NCBI RefSeq assembly: GCF_012849055.1 | Contig: NZ_CP051677.1 | Coordinates: forward strand, 5,595,001 to 5,659,000 | Length of the DNA stretch: 64,000 nucleotides | DNA from: Spirosoma rhododendri | GTDB taxonomy: Bacteria; Bacteroidota; Bacteroidia; Cytophagales; Spirosomataceae | Direction of reading: 5' to 3' | Shown here: piece by piece, positions 27,989-36,804 of the stretch | Layout: every line of letters begins with the position of its first letter | Position numbering within the stretch: the first letter of the stretch is position 1 | Notes under the pieces: generated by a model | What the model was told of the DNA's origin: nothing | Database searches by the model: none | The model's input: the letters and a program-made list of their open reading frames with translations, nothing else | Translations under genes and position numbers: made by a program

Positions 27989-28022
27989 AACAAAAAAGGG
28001 AGTCGGGACTCCCTTTTTTGTT
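27989..28022 (+). promoter_or_regulatory. Terminator-like leader hairpin (putative attenuator) before rimP
   Basis: Sixteen-base perfect arms (AACAAAAAAGGGAGTC and its complement) around GG, with a GC core followed by six T. It has every feature of an intrinsic terminator, yet it lies after the promoter and 11 bases before the rimP ATG. It would stop or pause the operon's transcripts, which include the termination factor NusA. Confidence 0.75.
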
Positions 28023-28033
28023 AGCCTTACTTT

Positions 28034-28543
28034 ATGAACGACAACGAACAAATTTCAGCGCTACTTACCCCCTACCTTAACGACGACCAATTTTATGTCG
28101 TTGATATTCAGGTAGCTGGACGCCGGGGTGGTCGGATAAAAGTAACGATTCTGCTCGACAGCGACTCGGGAATCAGTATTGACGAATGCGCTACGATCAG
28201 CCGTAAACTGGGGAACGATATGGAAGAGCAGCATCTATTTGATGATGCGCCTTTTACGCTCGAAGTATCGTCACCGGGAGTTGATTTTCCGTTAACATTT
28301 GCGCGCCAGTACAAGCGCAACATCGGCCGTCAGTTGCTGATTGTACTGACCGATAACGAGCAGCACCGGGGAACGCTTGTTTCCGCCGACGATACGGGGA
28401 TCGTGGTCGACATTATTCCCGAAGTCCGGTCGAAGACAAAGCAGAAGAAGGAGCAGGAAGCAGGTATCGTCAGGCTGAGCGGCCCTACGTCGCTGCCTTA
28501 CGAGCAGATAAAAAAAGCAACGGTAGAAATTGTATTCAACTAG
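28034..28543 (+). CDS. rimP: Ribosome maturation factor RimP
   Basis: 169 aa, usual length. N-terminal alpha/beta domain (VVDIQVAGRRGGRIKVTILLDSD then ISIDECATISRKLG), the VSSPGVDFPLTFARQY signature and a C-terminal SH3-like domain with VDIIPEVRSKTKQKKEQE and a final IKKATVEIVFN strand. It assists 30S subunit maturation. First gene of the conserved rimP-nusA-infB operon, preceded by promoter and hairpin. Confidence 0.95.
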   Translation: MNDNEQISALLTPYLNDDQFYVVDIQVAGRRGGRIKVTILLDSDSGISIDECATISRKLGNDMEEQHLFDDAPFTLEVSSPGVDFPLTFARQYKRNIGRQLLIVLTDNEQHRGTLVSADDTGIVVDIIPEVRSKTKQKKEQEAGIVRLSGPTSLPYEQIKKATVEIVFN

Positions 28544-28597
28544 GCAGACACACCCTTCACCGGGCAGCCTGCCACTTATAAACTACACACGACAACC

Positions 28598-29842
28598 ATG
28601 ACCAGTGGACTATTAATCGAATCGTTTGCCGATTTCGCCCGGTCGAAAAATATTGACCGGCCCACTATGATCGCCATTCTGGAAGAAGTCTTCCGGACGA
28701 TGATCCGTAAAAAATACGGGACCGACGAAAACTTCGACGTTATCATCAATGCTGAAAGTGGTGACCTTGAAATGTGGCGTACGCGCGAAATCGTGGACGA
28801 CGATTCTGAGGACATCTGGGACTACGATAAAATCCCCCTCGCTGAAGCCCGCAAAATTCAGGACGACTTCGAAATCGGCGAACAGGTTGCCGAAGAAGTG
28901 AAGCTGGACGATTTCGGTCGGCGGGTGGTGCAAACGGCCCGGCAGACGCTTATTCAGCGGATTAAGGACATGGAGAAAGAACTCCTGTACCAGAAATACA
29001 AAGATCAGGTCGGCGATCTGGTTGGTGCGGAAGTGTATCAGATGCTCAAGCACGAGATCATCCTGACCGATCCGGAAGGCAACGAACTGAGCCTGCCCCG
29101 CACCGAGCAGATTTCTAAAGACCGGTATCGCAAAGGCGACGCTGTGAAGGCTGTTATCAGCCGGGTCGATATGAACAATGGTACGCCCAAGATTATCCTG
29201 TCGCGTACGTCGCCGGTATTTCTGGAGCGGCTGTTCGAGATTGAAGTACCTGAGATTTATGACGGCCTGATTTCGATTCGCAAGATCGTTCGGGAGCCGG
29301 GCGAGCGGGCCAAAGTCGCTGTCGAATCATACGACGACCGCATTGATCCGGTGGGTGCCTGCGTCGGTATGAAAGGGTCACGTATTCACGGTATCGTTCG
29401 GGAGCTTGGCAACGAGAACATCGACGTTATCAATTACACCGAAAACCTCGAACTGCTTATCAGCCGTGCGCTCAGCCCGGCGAAGGTAAGTTCGATGACC
29501 ATCGACCGCGAAGCCAAACGGGTATCTGTTTTCCTGAAGCCCGATCAGGTATCCCTGGCCATCGGTAAGGGTGGACAGAACATCAAACTGGCGGGTCGGC
29601 TGGTGGATATGGAAATCGACGTGTTCCGCGATAACGAAGGCCAGGAAGACGACGAAGACGTCGACCTGATGGAATTCTCCGACGAGATCGACAGCTGGAT
29701 GATTGAAGAACTACGGAAAGTGGGTCTCGACACAGCGAAGAGCGTACTGGCGCTAAGCCCGGAAGAGCTTATTCGCCGGACCGATCTGGAAGAAGATACC
29801 GTCGTTGAGATTCTGAATATCCTGAAACAGGAGTTTGAATAA
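28598..29842 (+). CDS. nusA: Transcription termination/antitermination factor NusA
   Basis: 414 aa. An N-terminal RNA polymerase-binding domain (about 1-125), an S1 domain (about 130-200), two KH domains (RIHGIVRELGNENIDVINY and VSLAIGKGGQNIKLAGRLVD) and a short acidic C-terminal helix-hairpin-helix region. It lacks the two E. coli AR repeats, as expected in Bacteroidota. It controls pausing and termination, which is of interest because of the terminator-like hairpin at the start of its own operon. Confidence 0.96.
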   Translation: MTSGLLIESFADFARSKNIDRPTMIAILEEVFRTMIRKKYGTDENFDVIINAESGDLEMWRTREIVDDDSEDIWDYDKIPLAEARKIQDDFEIGEQVAEEVKLDDFGRRVVQTARQTLIQRIKDMEKELLYQKYKDQVGDLVGAEVYQMLKHEIILTDPEGNELSLPRTEQISKDRYRKGDAVKAVISRVDMNNGTPKIILSRTSPVFLERLFEIEVPEIYDGLISIRKIVREPGERAKVAVESYDDRIDPVGACVGMKGSRIHGIVRELGNENIDVINYTENLELLISRALSPAKVSSMTIDREAKRVSVFLKPDQVSLAIGKGGQNIKLAGRLVDMEIDVFRDNEGQEDDEDVDLMEFSDEIDSWMIEELRKVGLDTAKSVLALSPEELIRRTDLEEDTVVEILNILKQEFE

Positions 29843-29849
29843 GACAAAA

Positions 29850-29904
29850 ACCGGACTGGTATGCCGACCCACATACTTTAATTGGCTTTGCATACCATTC
29901 CGGT
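29850..29904 (+). repeat. Hairpin between nusA and infB
   Basis: ACCGGACTGGTATGC pairs with GCATACCATTCCGGT with one mismatch and a roughly 25-base loop. No T run follows, so it looks more like an RNA-processing or stabilising hairpin than a terminator. It begins 8 bases after the nusA stop in the 152-base gap to infB. Confidence 0.55.
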
Positions 29905-29994
29905 TCATTCTTGACAAAACGGGATTTATATTGTGTGATCTCGTGTTCATACCATAACAGTAACCATTAAATTTGCCGACTATAGTCCGATAAT

Positions 29995-32900
29995 ATGGCA
30001 GAAGATAAGTCAATGCGCCTGAGCCAAGTGGCAAAAATTCTCAACAAAGGGCTTTCCTCTGTTGCGAATAGTCTGTCTGCCAAAGGGTTTAAGGTGGAAA
30101 TTAATCCTAACACCAAAATCAACATGGAGCAGTTGGAGGTGTTAGCGAAAGAGTATAAGTCAACGGAACTCCTGAACGGAACTCGTAGAACCGAAGCCCC
30201 TGCTGCGGTTGCTGAGGCACCGCGTCGTCAGGAGGAAGATGTCGTTATGTACCGTCGTGATGACGCGCGCCGTTCCGATTCTGAAGCAAAGCCAGCAACG
30301 CCAGCAGTTGCAGCGGCTCCACAGCCACAAAAGCCAGCTACCGAGTCAGCCCCTACGGGTCTGCCCGGCCTGACGGTTATCGGCAAGATTGACCTGAATG
30401 CCCGGCCTGGCGACAACCGGCCTTCTGCCCAGCCTGCTCCGGCAGCAAAAGCACCGGTAGAGGAGGTCCAAAAAACTCCAGAACCAGTTCAACCAGTTGT
30501 TGAGGCACCCAAGCCGGCCCAGCCGACGCCCGCTCCGGTGGCTCCTGTAGCTGAAGCACCCAAGCCAGCGCCTGCGCCGGCTCCCGCTGAGGCCGCTCCG
30601 GTAGCCAAAACGGAGCCCAAGCCAGTGGTAGCAGAGCCAGCTCCAGTAGTGGCTGAGCAACCCAAGCCAAAGCCAGTAGAAACACCGGCGGCACAGGTAA
30701 CCACGCCAGCTCCACAGGCCGCAACGCCTGCACCCCAGCCGATCAAAGCTGACCCAACGCCTACTCTAGCACAAGCACCGACGCCTGCTCCGGCCGTTGC
30801 TAAGGAGTCTGCGCCAGCCCCGAAAGCCGACGTAACGCCTGCACCAGCGGCAAATACGGCTCCGGAAAGCGAAACCACTCAGCCAACCGAAACGATTCGG
30901 GCAGCGGGTAGTCACCAGCTGGGCGGTCTGAAAATTCTTGGTAAGATCGAGTTACCAGTCAACAACCCGCGTCAGGGCGGGGGTGGTGGCAGCAACGCCG
31001 ATAAGAAAAAGCGGAAACGTATCCGTGGCCGCGATGGTGTTGTTGGCGGTTCGGCCGCACCCGGCACCGGCGCTGGTCAGCCGCAGGGTCAGGGTAACGC
31101 TAACGTACGCAACGACCGTGCTCCACGTGATGGGCAGGGCAACGATCGCCCACCACGCGATGGCAACCGGGCTCCGGGTCAGGCAACTCCCGCCAACGGG
31201 CAGAACGGCCAGACCTCGGGCAACAATGCTAATGCAAACCGGGGCGGTCAGAACCAAAACAATACTAATAACAACAACGCAAACCGGGGTGGAAACCGGA
31301 GCGGTGGTGGAAGCGGTAACAACCGCAACAATAACAACAACCGCCGGGAAGCGCCTTCGCAAGCCGACGTCCGTAAGTCGATTCAGCAGACCAACGCCCG
31401 TATGCAGGGCAATCAGCCCAACCGGGGTGCCGACCGTCGTCGAGATCGTCGGAATCAGCGGGAGGAAGATCGTCGTCTGTTGAACGAACAGGAGGAGCTG
31501 GAAGCAAAAATCCTGAAGGTAACCGAGTTCGTATCGGCCAACGACCTTGCTTCGCTGATGGATGTCTCGATCAACGAAGTTATTTCGGTCTGTCTGAACC
31601 TCGGCATGTTTGTGTCGATCAACCAACGGCTCGACGCTGAAGCAATCACCGTTATTGCCGACGAGTTTGGGTTCGACGTACAATTTGTATCGGCAGAAGA
31701 CGAAACCGAAGCGGGTGTCGACGTTGAAGCCGACGCACCGGAAGACCTCTCGCACCGTGCCCCGATCGTTACGATCATGGGTCACGTCGACCACGGTAAA
31801 ACCTCGCTGCTCGACTATATCCGCCGGGCGAAGGTAGCCGCTGGTGAAGCGGGCGGTATTACGCAGCACATCGGTGCCTACAGCGTGAAAACCGATGATG
31901 ACCGTTCGATTACGTTCCTTGACACACCGGGTCACGAAGCCTTTACGGCCATGCGTGCCCGTGGTGCGAAAGTAACCGACGTGGTTATCATCGTGATTGC
32001 GGCTGACGACAGCGTCATGCCACAAACCCGCGAGGCTATTAACCACGCGCAGGTAGCCGGTGTACCCATCGTGTTTGCCTTCTCGAAGGTCGACAAGCCG
32101 GGTGCCGATACAGAGAAGATTCGTAACGAGCTGGCATCTATGAACCTGCTCGTTGAAGAGTGGGGTGGTAAATACCAGGCACAGGAGATTTCATCGAAGT
32201 CGGGTATGGGCGTCGACGATCTGCTGGAGAAAGTACTGCTCGAAGCCGAACTGCTCGAATTGCAGGCTAACCCCGATCGCCGGGCATTGGGTACCGTTAT
32301 CGAAGCCTCGCTCGACAAAGGCCGGGGTTACGTATCAACAGTACTGGTTGAAAACGGTACGCTGCGCCAGGGTGACGTCATGCTCGTTGGGGCCCACTAC
32401 GGCCGCATCCGGGCTATGACAAACGACCGGGGCGAGCGTATCAAAGAAGCCGGACCAGCCCAGCCGGTTCAGATTCTGGGTCTGCCGGGTGCACCGCAGG
32501 CTGGCGATAAGTTTAACGTGATGGAGACGGAGCGCGAAGCCCGCGAAATCGCGAACAAACGTGAGCAACTGCTGCGCGAACAGACGCTACGTACCCGTAA
32601 GCACATCACGCTCGAAGAGATCGGTCGCCGGAAAGCGATTGGTACCTTCAAAGAGTTGAACGTGATTGTGAAGGGTGACGTAGACGGTTCGGTCGAAGCT
32701 CTTTCTGACTCGCTGCTGCAACTGTCGACTGAAGAGGTACAGGTCAACATCATCCACAAAGCTGTTGGTCAGATTTCGGAGTCAGACGTGCTGCTGGCAT
32801 CGGCATCGGACGCGGTAATCGTTGGTTTCCAGGTTCGCCCTTCGGCAAGTGCCCGGAAGCTGGCGGAGCAGGAACAGATCGAAATTCGGATGTACTCAAT

Positions 32901-33261
32901 CATCTACGACGCGATCAACGAAGTGAAGGACGCCATGGAAGGTCTGTTGGCGCCGACCGTTGAAGAAGTAATCGTGGGTAACGTTGAAGTACGCGACGTA
33001 TTCAAGATCAGCAAAGTTGGTACGGTAGCCGGTTGCTACGTAACCGATGGCTTGATCAAGCGTAATAACAAGATCCGGATCATCCGCGACTTCATCGTGG
33101 TACACACCGGTGAAATCAGCGCGCTGAAACGCTTCAAAGACGACGTCAGCGAAGTACGGTCGGGCTACGAGTGTGGTCTGAGCATTCGTAACTTCAACGA
33201 CATCGAGGTTGGCGACGTGATCGAAAGCTTCGAGCTGAAAGAAGTGAAGCGCACGCTGTAA
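29995..33261 (+). CDS. infB: Translation initiation factor IF-2, long-linker form
   Basis: 1088 aa. The N-terminal IF2-N helical part (about 1-60, [20 protein letters not shown]) is followed by a long Pro/Ala-rich stretch (about 60-300) and a Gly/Asn/Arg-rich stretch (about 330-470), then a second IF2N-like helix and the GTPase core. G1 is GHVDHGKTS (about 594-602), G3 is DTPGHEAF (about 642), and G4 reads SKVD (about 696) instead of the usual NKxD. Domains II, III and IV run to the C-terminus. It delivers fMet-tRNA to the 30S. Last gene of the operon; a strong terminator follows. Confidence 0.97.
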   Translation: MAEDKSMRLSQVAKILNKGLSSVANSLSAKGFKVEINPNTKINMEQLEVLAKEYKSTELLNGTRRTEAPAAVAEAPRRQEEDVVMYRRDDARRSDSEAKPATPAVAAAPQPQKPATESAPTGLPGLTVIGKIDLNARPGDNRPSAQPAPAAKAPVEEVQKTPEPVQPVVEAPKPAQPTPAPVAPVAEAPKPAPAPAPAEAAPVAKTEPKPVVAEPAPVVAEQPKPKPVETPAAQVTTPAPQAATPAPQPIKADPTPTLAQAPTPAPAVAKESAPAPKADVTPAPAANTAPESETTQPTETIRAAGSHQLGGLKILGKIELPVNNPRQGGGGGSNADKKKRKRIRGRDGVVGGSAAPGTGAGQPQGQGNANVRNDRAPRDGQGNDRPPRDGNRAPGQATPANGQNGQTSGNNANANRGGQNQNNTNNNNANRGGNRSGGGSGNNRNNNNNRREAPSQADVRKSIQQTNARMQGNQPNRGADRRRDRRNQREEDRRLLNEQEELEAKILKVTEFVSANDLASLMDVSINEVISVCLNLGMFVSINQRLDAEAITVIADEFGFDVQFVSAEDETEAGVDVEADAPEDLSHRAPIVTIMGHVDHGKTSLLDYIRRAKVAAGEAGGITQHIGAYSVKTDDDRSITFLDTPGHEAFTAMRARGAKVTDVVIIVIAADDSVMPQTREAINHAQVAGVPIVFAFSKVDKPGADTEKIRNELASMNLLVEEWGGKYQAQEISSKSGMGVDDLLEKVLLEAELLELQANPDRRALGTVIEASLDKGRGYVSTVLVENGTLRQGDVMLVGAHYGRIRAMTNDRGERIKEAGPAQPVQILGLPGAPQAGDKFNVMETEREAREIANKREQLLREQTLRTRKHITLEEIGRRKAIGTFKELNVIVKGDVDGSVEALSDSLLQLSTEEVQVNIIHKAVGQISESDVLLASASDAVIVGFQVRPSASARKLAEQEQIEIRMYSIIYDAINEVKDAMEGLLAPTVEEVIVGNVEVRDVFKISKVGTVAGCYVTDGLIKRNNKIRIIRDFIVVHTGEISALKRFKDDVSEVRSGYECGLSIRNFNDIEVGDVIESFELKEVKRTL

Positions 33262-33277
33262 TCTGAACGGTGATGTC

Positions 33278-33415
33278 CTGAACTGTGATTTTTCTGATTC
33301 TCGGATTTCACTGATTTTAAAAAGGCCGTTGAGTAATCAACGGCCTTTTTATTTGATCTTGGCTAACGCATTGACGAATCAGCGAAATCAATAAATCAGA
33401 AAAATCACAGTTCAG
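33278..33415. repeat. Nested inverted repeat around the infB terminator
   Basis: Exact 22-base arms (33278-33299 and 33394-33415) face each other, with partly matching inner arms (around 33303 and 33376) and the infB terminator in the centre. The outer arms share no obvious coding role and probably are a mobile or repetitive palindrome that landed around the terminator. Confidence 0.75.
33319..33350 (+). terminator. Intrinsic terminator of the rimP-nusA-infB operon
   Basis: AAAAAGGCCGTTGA pairs with TCAACGGCCTTTTT across GTAA, with the T-rich tail included. Confidence 0.9.
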
Positions 33416-33428
33416 AAAAGTAAGCCTA

Positions 33429-34130
33429 GTGAACATTCTCAGCATTAGTGATATTCATGGCCGACATATGTGGCGCGACGCACCATTGAACGAGGTCGAC
33501 CATGTTGTCTTTACGGGCGATTACGTCGATAGCTATGTATACGACGACGATGAGATTGTTTCCAATCTGGAAGCCATTATCCGCTACAAGAAGAAGCATT
33601 CCGACCGCGTAACGCTGCTGATCGGCAACCACGACGCTCAGTATATTCATTACCCACTCTACCCCTGCTCAGGCTTCAGCTATTCTGTTCAACCCAGACT
33701 TACCCGGTTGTTCGACGAGAATAGATCGCTATTTCAGATAGCTTACCAACAGGGGCCGGTACTGTTTACGCACGCTGGCGTGTCGGCAAGGTGGCTGGCC
33801 CGGCTGCTGAGCAAGACCGGACAGGCCGACCTGCTGTTTACCCCCGCCGACGATCTGGCTGGCTTTCTCAACGACGTGTATCGGAACAAGGGCACGCGCA
33901 ATTACCTCTTCAGCGTAGGCCCGGCCCGGGGTGGGCACGCTCCGTTCGGTGGCCCCGTCTGGGCCGACCGCTCCGAAACGTCAGTCGATTTGCTGGCGGG
34001 TTTTCATCAGGTTGTGGGCCATACACCCGTTCTGAATTTCGAAACCGTTGGTGATGTAAATGCATCGATTACGTATACGGATGTGCTGGGAACGAAAACA
34101 GATTTTTTCCGGCTGACAATTCCGGTGTAA
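33429..34130 (+). CDS. Calcineurin-like metallophosphoesterase
   Basis: 233 aa with GTG start at 33429 (MNILSISDIHG). Motifs of the binuclear phosphatase fold are complete: DIHG (residues 8-11), GDYVDSY, GNHDAQY, THAGVSARW and VVGHTP. It resembles serine/threonine protein phosphatases and ApaH-like hydrolases more than nucleases. It starts 14 bases after the infB repeat and is separated from the BatA-like gene by about 70 bases. Substrate unknown. Confidence 0.88.
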   Translation: MNILSISDIHGRHMWRDAPLNEVDHVVFTGDYVDSYVYDDDEIVSNLEAIIRYKKKHSDRVTLLIGNHDAQYIHYPLYPCSGFSYSVQPRLTRLFDENRSLFQIAYQQGPVLFTHAGVSARWLARLLSKTGQADLLFTPADDLAGFLNDVYRNKGTRNYLFSVGPARGGHAPFGGPVWADRSETSVDLLAGFHQVVGHTPVLNFETVGDVNASITYTDVLGTKTDFFRLTIPV

Positions 34131-34201
34131 TTTACCAGTCGGAAAACCAAACGTTTGCCCCGGTTCGTTAAGAAGGCATACGTCTGCTGCAACCAATCTG
34201 A

Positions 34202-36277
34202 ATGAATTTCCTGTATCCTTCCTTCCTGATCGGTTTATCGGCCGTGGCACTGCCCATTGCCATTCATCTGTTCAATTTTCGCCGAACGCGCCGGATCTAT
34301 TTTTCCAATATCGATCTGCTACGGACAGTACAGACTGAAACCAAGTCGTTTCGGCGGCTCAAACACTGGCTGATACTGGCCTGTCGCTGTCTGTTTCTGG
34401 CGTGTTTGGTACTAGCTTTCGCACAGCCGTTTATTCCAAGCAAAAACCGGCTGGGGCTGTCGCAGCAGGGCGTAACGAGCCTGTACGTCGATAATTCGTA
34501 TAGTATGCAGAACGAGCGCAGCGAAAAGCGGTACCTCGACATTGCCATCGGCAAACTCGACGAACTGCTCACCGTTTTCCGGAATGCGACTTCGCTGCAA
34601 TTGATTACCAACGATTTTTCGGCGGCCGAACAGCAGGCAGCAACGGCGGAATCGGTACGCGACCGGGTTACGTCGATTCGGTTTGCCCACACGCCCCGGT
34701 CGCTCGAAGCGGTCTACCGGCGTCAGCGCAATCTGCTGAGCAGTATCAACGCTACTGCCCGTAATCAGCTGTTCTGGTTCTCCGATTTCCAGAAAAGCAC
34801 CACGGGCGACCTGACTAAACTGACGATTGACACGACGGATCGGCTGTTCATTGTCCCACTCGACGCGCAGGCAACAAAAAATATATTTGTCGATTCCGTC
34901 TGGCTGTCGACGCCGTTCATTCGCGAGTTGCAGAACAACAGCCTGAACGTAACGATGAAAAATGGCGGCCGTGAAGCCGTGAAAAACCTGCCCGTCCGGC
35001 TCTATCTGGACGATACGCAGACGTCGACCGCGTCGGCGACGATTCCCCCCGGCGGGTCGGCAACGGTATCGCTGAACTTCAACGTCACCACGAAAGGGTA
35101 TCACCGGGGGCGCATCGTATTCGACGACTACCCTATCACGTTCGATAATCAGTATTTTTTCGTGATCGAAGCATCGCCCCCCGTGCGAGTATTGCACCTG
35201 TCGGGTGCGACGACCGGACGGGATTATGTGAATGCCGTTTACGCCAACGACAGTCTGTTTGTCCGGCGCAATTACAACGCGCAAAATTTTGACGTTGGGC
35301 AGTTAAAGGAAACGGATCTGGTTGTGCTTGAGGGCGTTGAACAGGTATCGGGAACGTTGCGCACCGAACTTGAACGCTTCGTGCAGCAAGGCGGTAGCCT
35401 TACCATTATTCCACCGGATCAGCCCGACGCGGCTGTCTACGGCCCATTTTTAAGCACGCTTGGCGTCGGTGGGGTGCAGGCAACTGGCACTCCACTGGGT
35501 ACACCCGCGACCACCGTCCCCATGGCTGAGCCCGACCGCCGGGTTCCTTTTTTTCAGGATGTCTTTCAGCAGAGTTATCAGTCGGAGCCACTCAATATGC
35601 CTTCGGCGGCTCCTGTGTGGCGGTGGAGCGCAGGTGCCCGATTACTCGCGCTACGCGATGGTAGCCCCATGCTGACGCAGTCGCGGGCGGGTGCCGGAAC
35701 GGTTTACGTACTGGCTTCCCCCCTGTCGTCGGCGTATGGCAACCTTGCCGAGCACGCGTTATTCGTGCCGGTTATGTACAAAATGGCGGCCCTCAGCGTG
35801 CGGGCGCAACGTACGGCGTATTCGTTTGACGAAGGGCTAATCACGGTGCCCGTCAAAAATTCGTCGGAGCGCGCTGTGTACAAGTTGAAGCACGACAAAC
35901 TCGACATTATCCCGACGCAGCGACTCACAGGCAACCAGTTACAGCTGGAACTGCCCAAGAGCAACGAGCTGGCGGAAGGTCAAACTATCGAGGGTGGCTA
36001 CTATCAGCTACAGGACAGCAAAGGGCGGACGGAGCGCCTGCTGGCTTTCAACCCGGGTCGGCAGGAGTCGCAGATGAACTTTTATTCAGCCGCCGAACTG
36101 CGGCAGGCATTCGCCAAACAGCCTAATGTCGAGGTATTCGACAGTATTCAGGATGGCGACTTTGTTCAGGTGCTGGAGCGCGAAAACCTGGGGCAGAGTC
36201 TGTGGAAGTACTTCCTGATCGGCGCGCTTGGCTTCCTGCTGCTCGAAATCGGGCTGGTACGCTTCATGCGGGGGTGA
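34202..36277 (+). CDS. BatA-domain (N-terminal double-transmembrane) vWA-like membrane protein
   Basis: 691 aa. The N-terminus (YPSFLIGLSAVALPIAIHLF then FRRTRRIYFSNIDLLR) is the BatA motif with helices at about 5-22 and 57-77. A von Willebrand A-like core follows with a partial MIDAS (YVDNSYSM, residues about 96-103), then a glutamine amidotransferase-like beta-rich region and a last transmembrane helix (about 665-683). Such proteins lie in the Bacteroides aerotolerance group and near MoxR ATPases, but no MoxR or Bat partner is in this window. Function uncertain; envelope maintenance is the usual suggestion. Confidence 0.85.
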   Translation: MNFLYPSFLIGLSAVALPIAIHLFNFRRTRRIYFSNIDLLRTVQTETKSFRRLKHWLILACRCLFLACLVLAFAQPFIPSKNRLGLSQQGVTSLYVDNSYSMQNERSEKRYLDIAIGKLDELLTVFRNATSLQLITNDFSAAEQQAATAESVRDRVTSIRFAHTPRSLEAVYRRQRNLLSSINATARNQLFWFSDFQKSTTGDLTKLTIDTTDRLFIVPLDAQATKNIFVDSVWLSTPFIRELQNNSLNVTMKNGGREAVKNLPVRLYLDDTQTSTASATIPPGGSATVSLNFNVTTKGYHRGRIVFDDYPITFDNQYFFVIEASPPVRVLHLSGATTGRDYVNAVYANDSLFVRRNYNAQNFDVGQLKETDLVVLEGVEQVSGTLRTELERFVQQGGSLTIIPPDQPDAAVYGPFLSTLGVGGVQATGTPLGTPATTVPMAEPDRRVPFFQDVFQQSYQSEPLNMPSAAPVWRWSAGARLLALRDGSPMLTQSRAGAGTVYVLASPLSSAYGNLAEHALFVPVMYKMAALSVRAQRTAYSFDEGLITVPVKNSSERAVYKLKHDKLDIIPTQRLTGNQLQLELPKSNELAEGQTIEGGYYQLQDSKGRTERLLAFNPGRQESQMNFYSAAELRQAFAKQPNVEVFDSIQDGDFVQVLERENLGQSLWKYFLIGALGFLLLEIGLVRFMRG

Positions 36278-36281
36278 CAAA

Positions 36282-36332
36282 AACGAGAAAATCGGTAAGA
36301 AGGATAGGCTTTCTTCTTACCGATTTTCTCGT
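36282..36332. terminator. Bidirectional terminator between BatA-like and DUF2141 genes
   Basis: AACGAGAAAATCGGTAAGAA and its complement are separated by 12 bases and flanked by A- and T-rich sequence. The genes converge here. Confidence 0.8.
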
Positions 36333-36340
36333 TCTGCTCT

Positions 36341-36769
36341 TTAAATCAATTTGATGCTGATTGCTTTCGTTGTTTCACCAACCGTAACCTGGCAATCGGT
36401 GAACTTGGGAGCAGACATCTTCGGTTTAAAATTAGTGCTGAACCCGTACGGCTCTTTCGGTATGCCCAGCATGTTTTTGTCCATTTTCCCGTTGCCATTT
36501 ACATCGTGGTAGATCGCAACTGCATAGTCGCCCGGCTCGACGGGAAACGTAATCGTGGTGCTTTCACCGCTGATACCCACTTTTTTACCTTCGAATGGCT
36601 TCCCCTGCGGAAAAGACGCTCCGGGTTTGAAAATGGCAACGAAGAGGTTTCCCTGTTGCTCCTGAACGTTCTGAACAGTGATTTTCAAACTGGATTTGGG
36701 CGCGGCAACAGGCGGCAGCGTAGTAGCGAATAGCCACGAAAACGAAAGCAGTAAATGGATCATGGGCAC
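36341..36769 (-). CDS. DUF2141 secreted protein
   Basis: 142 aa (or 140 from the ATG two codons in, at 36763, giving a cleaner signal peptide MIHLLLSFSWLFATTLP). One DUF2141 domain: GNLFVAIFKPGASFPQG, then FPVEPGDYAVAIYHDVNGNG-KMDKNMLGIPKEPYGFS, ending in an FTDCQVTVGETTKAISI strand. Beta-sandwich family, often close to TonB-dependent or envelope proteins, with no proven role. It reads convergently to the BatA-like gene, divergently from recJ. Confidence 0.87.
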   Translation of the reverse strand: MPMIHLLLSFSWLFATTLPPVAAPKSSLKITVQNVQEQQGNLFVAIFKPGASFPQGKPFEGKKVGISGESTTITFPVEPGDYAVAIYHDVNGNGKMDKNMLGIPKEPYGFSTNFKPKMSAPKFTDCQVTVGETTKAISIKLI

Positions 36770-36804
36770 CGGGTTTTTATAGAAAACGGATTTATCTTGC
36801 GTTT

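Noticed and set aside
29911..29930. TTGACA near TATATT before infB as a sigma-70-type promoter
   Set aside because: The spacing is only about 10 bases, too short, and Bacteroidota use TAnnTTTG-type promoters.
30346..30878. Minus-strand frames inside infB
   Set aside because: They are shadows of the Pro/Ala-rich linker repeats and show only low-complexity sequence.
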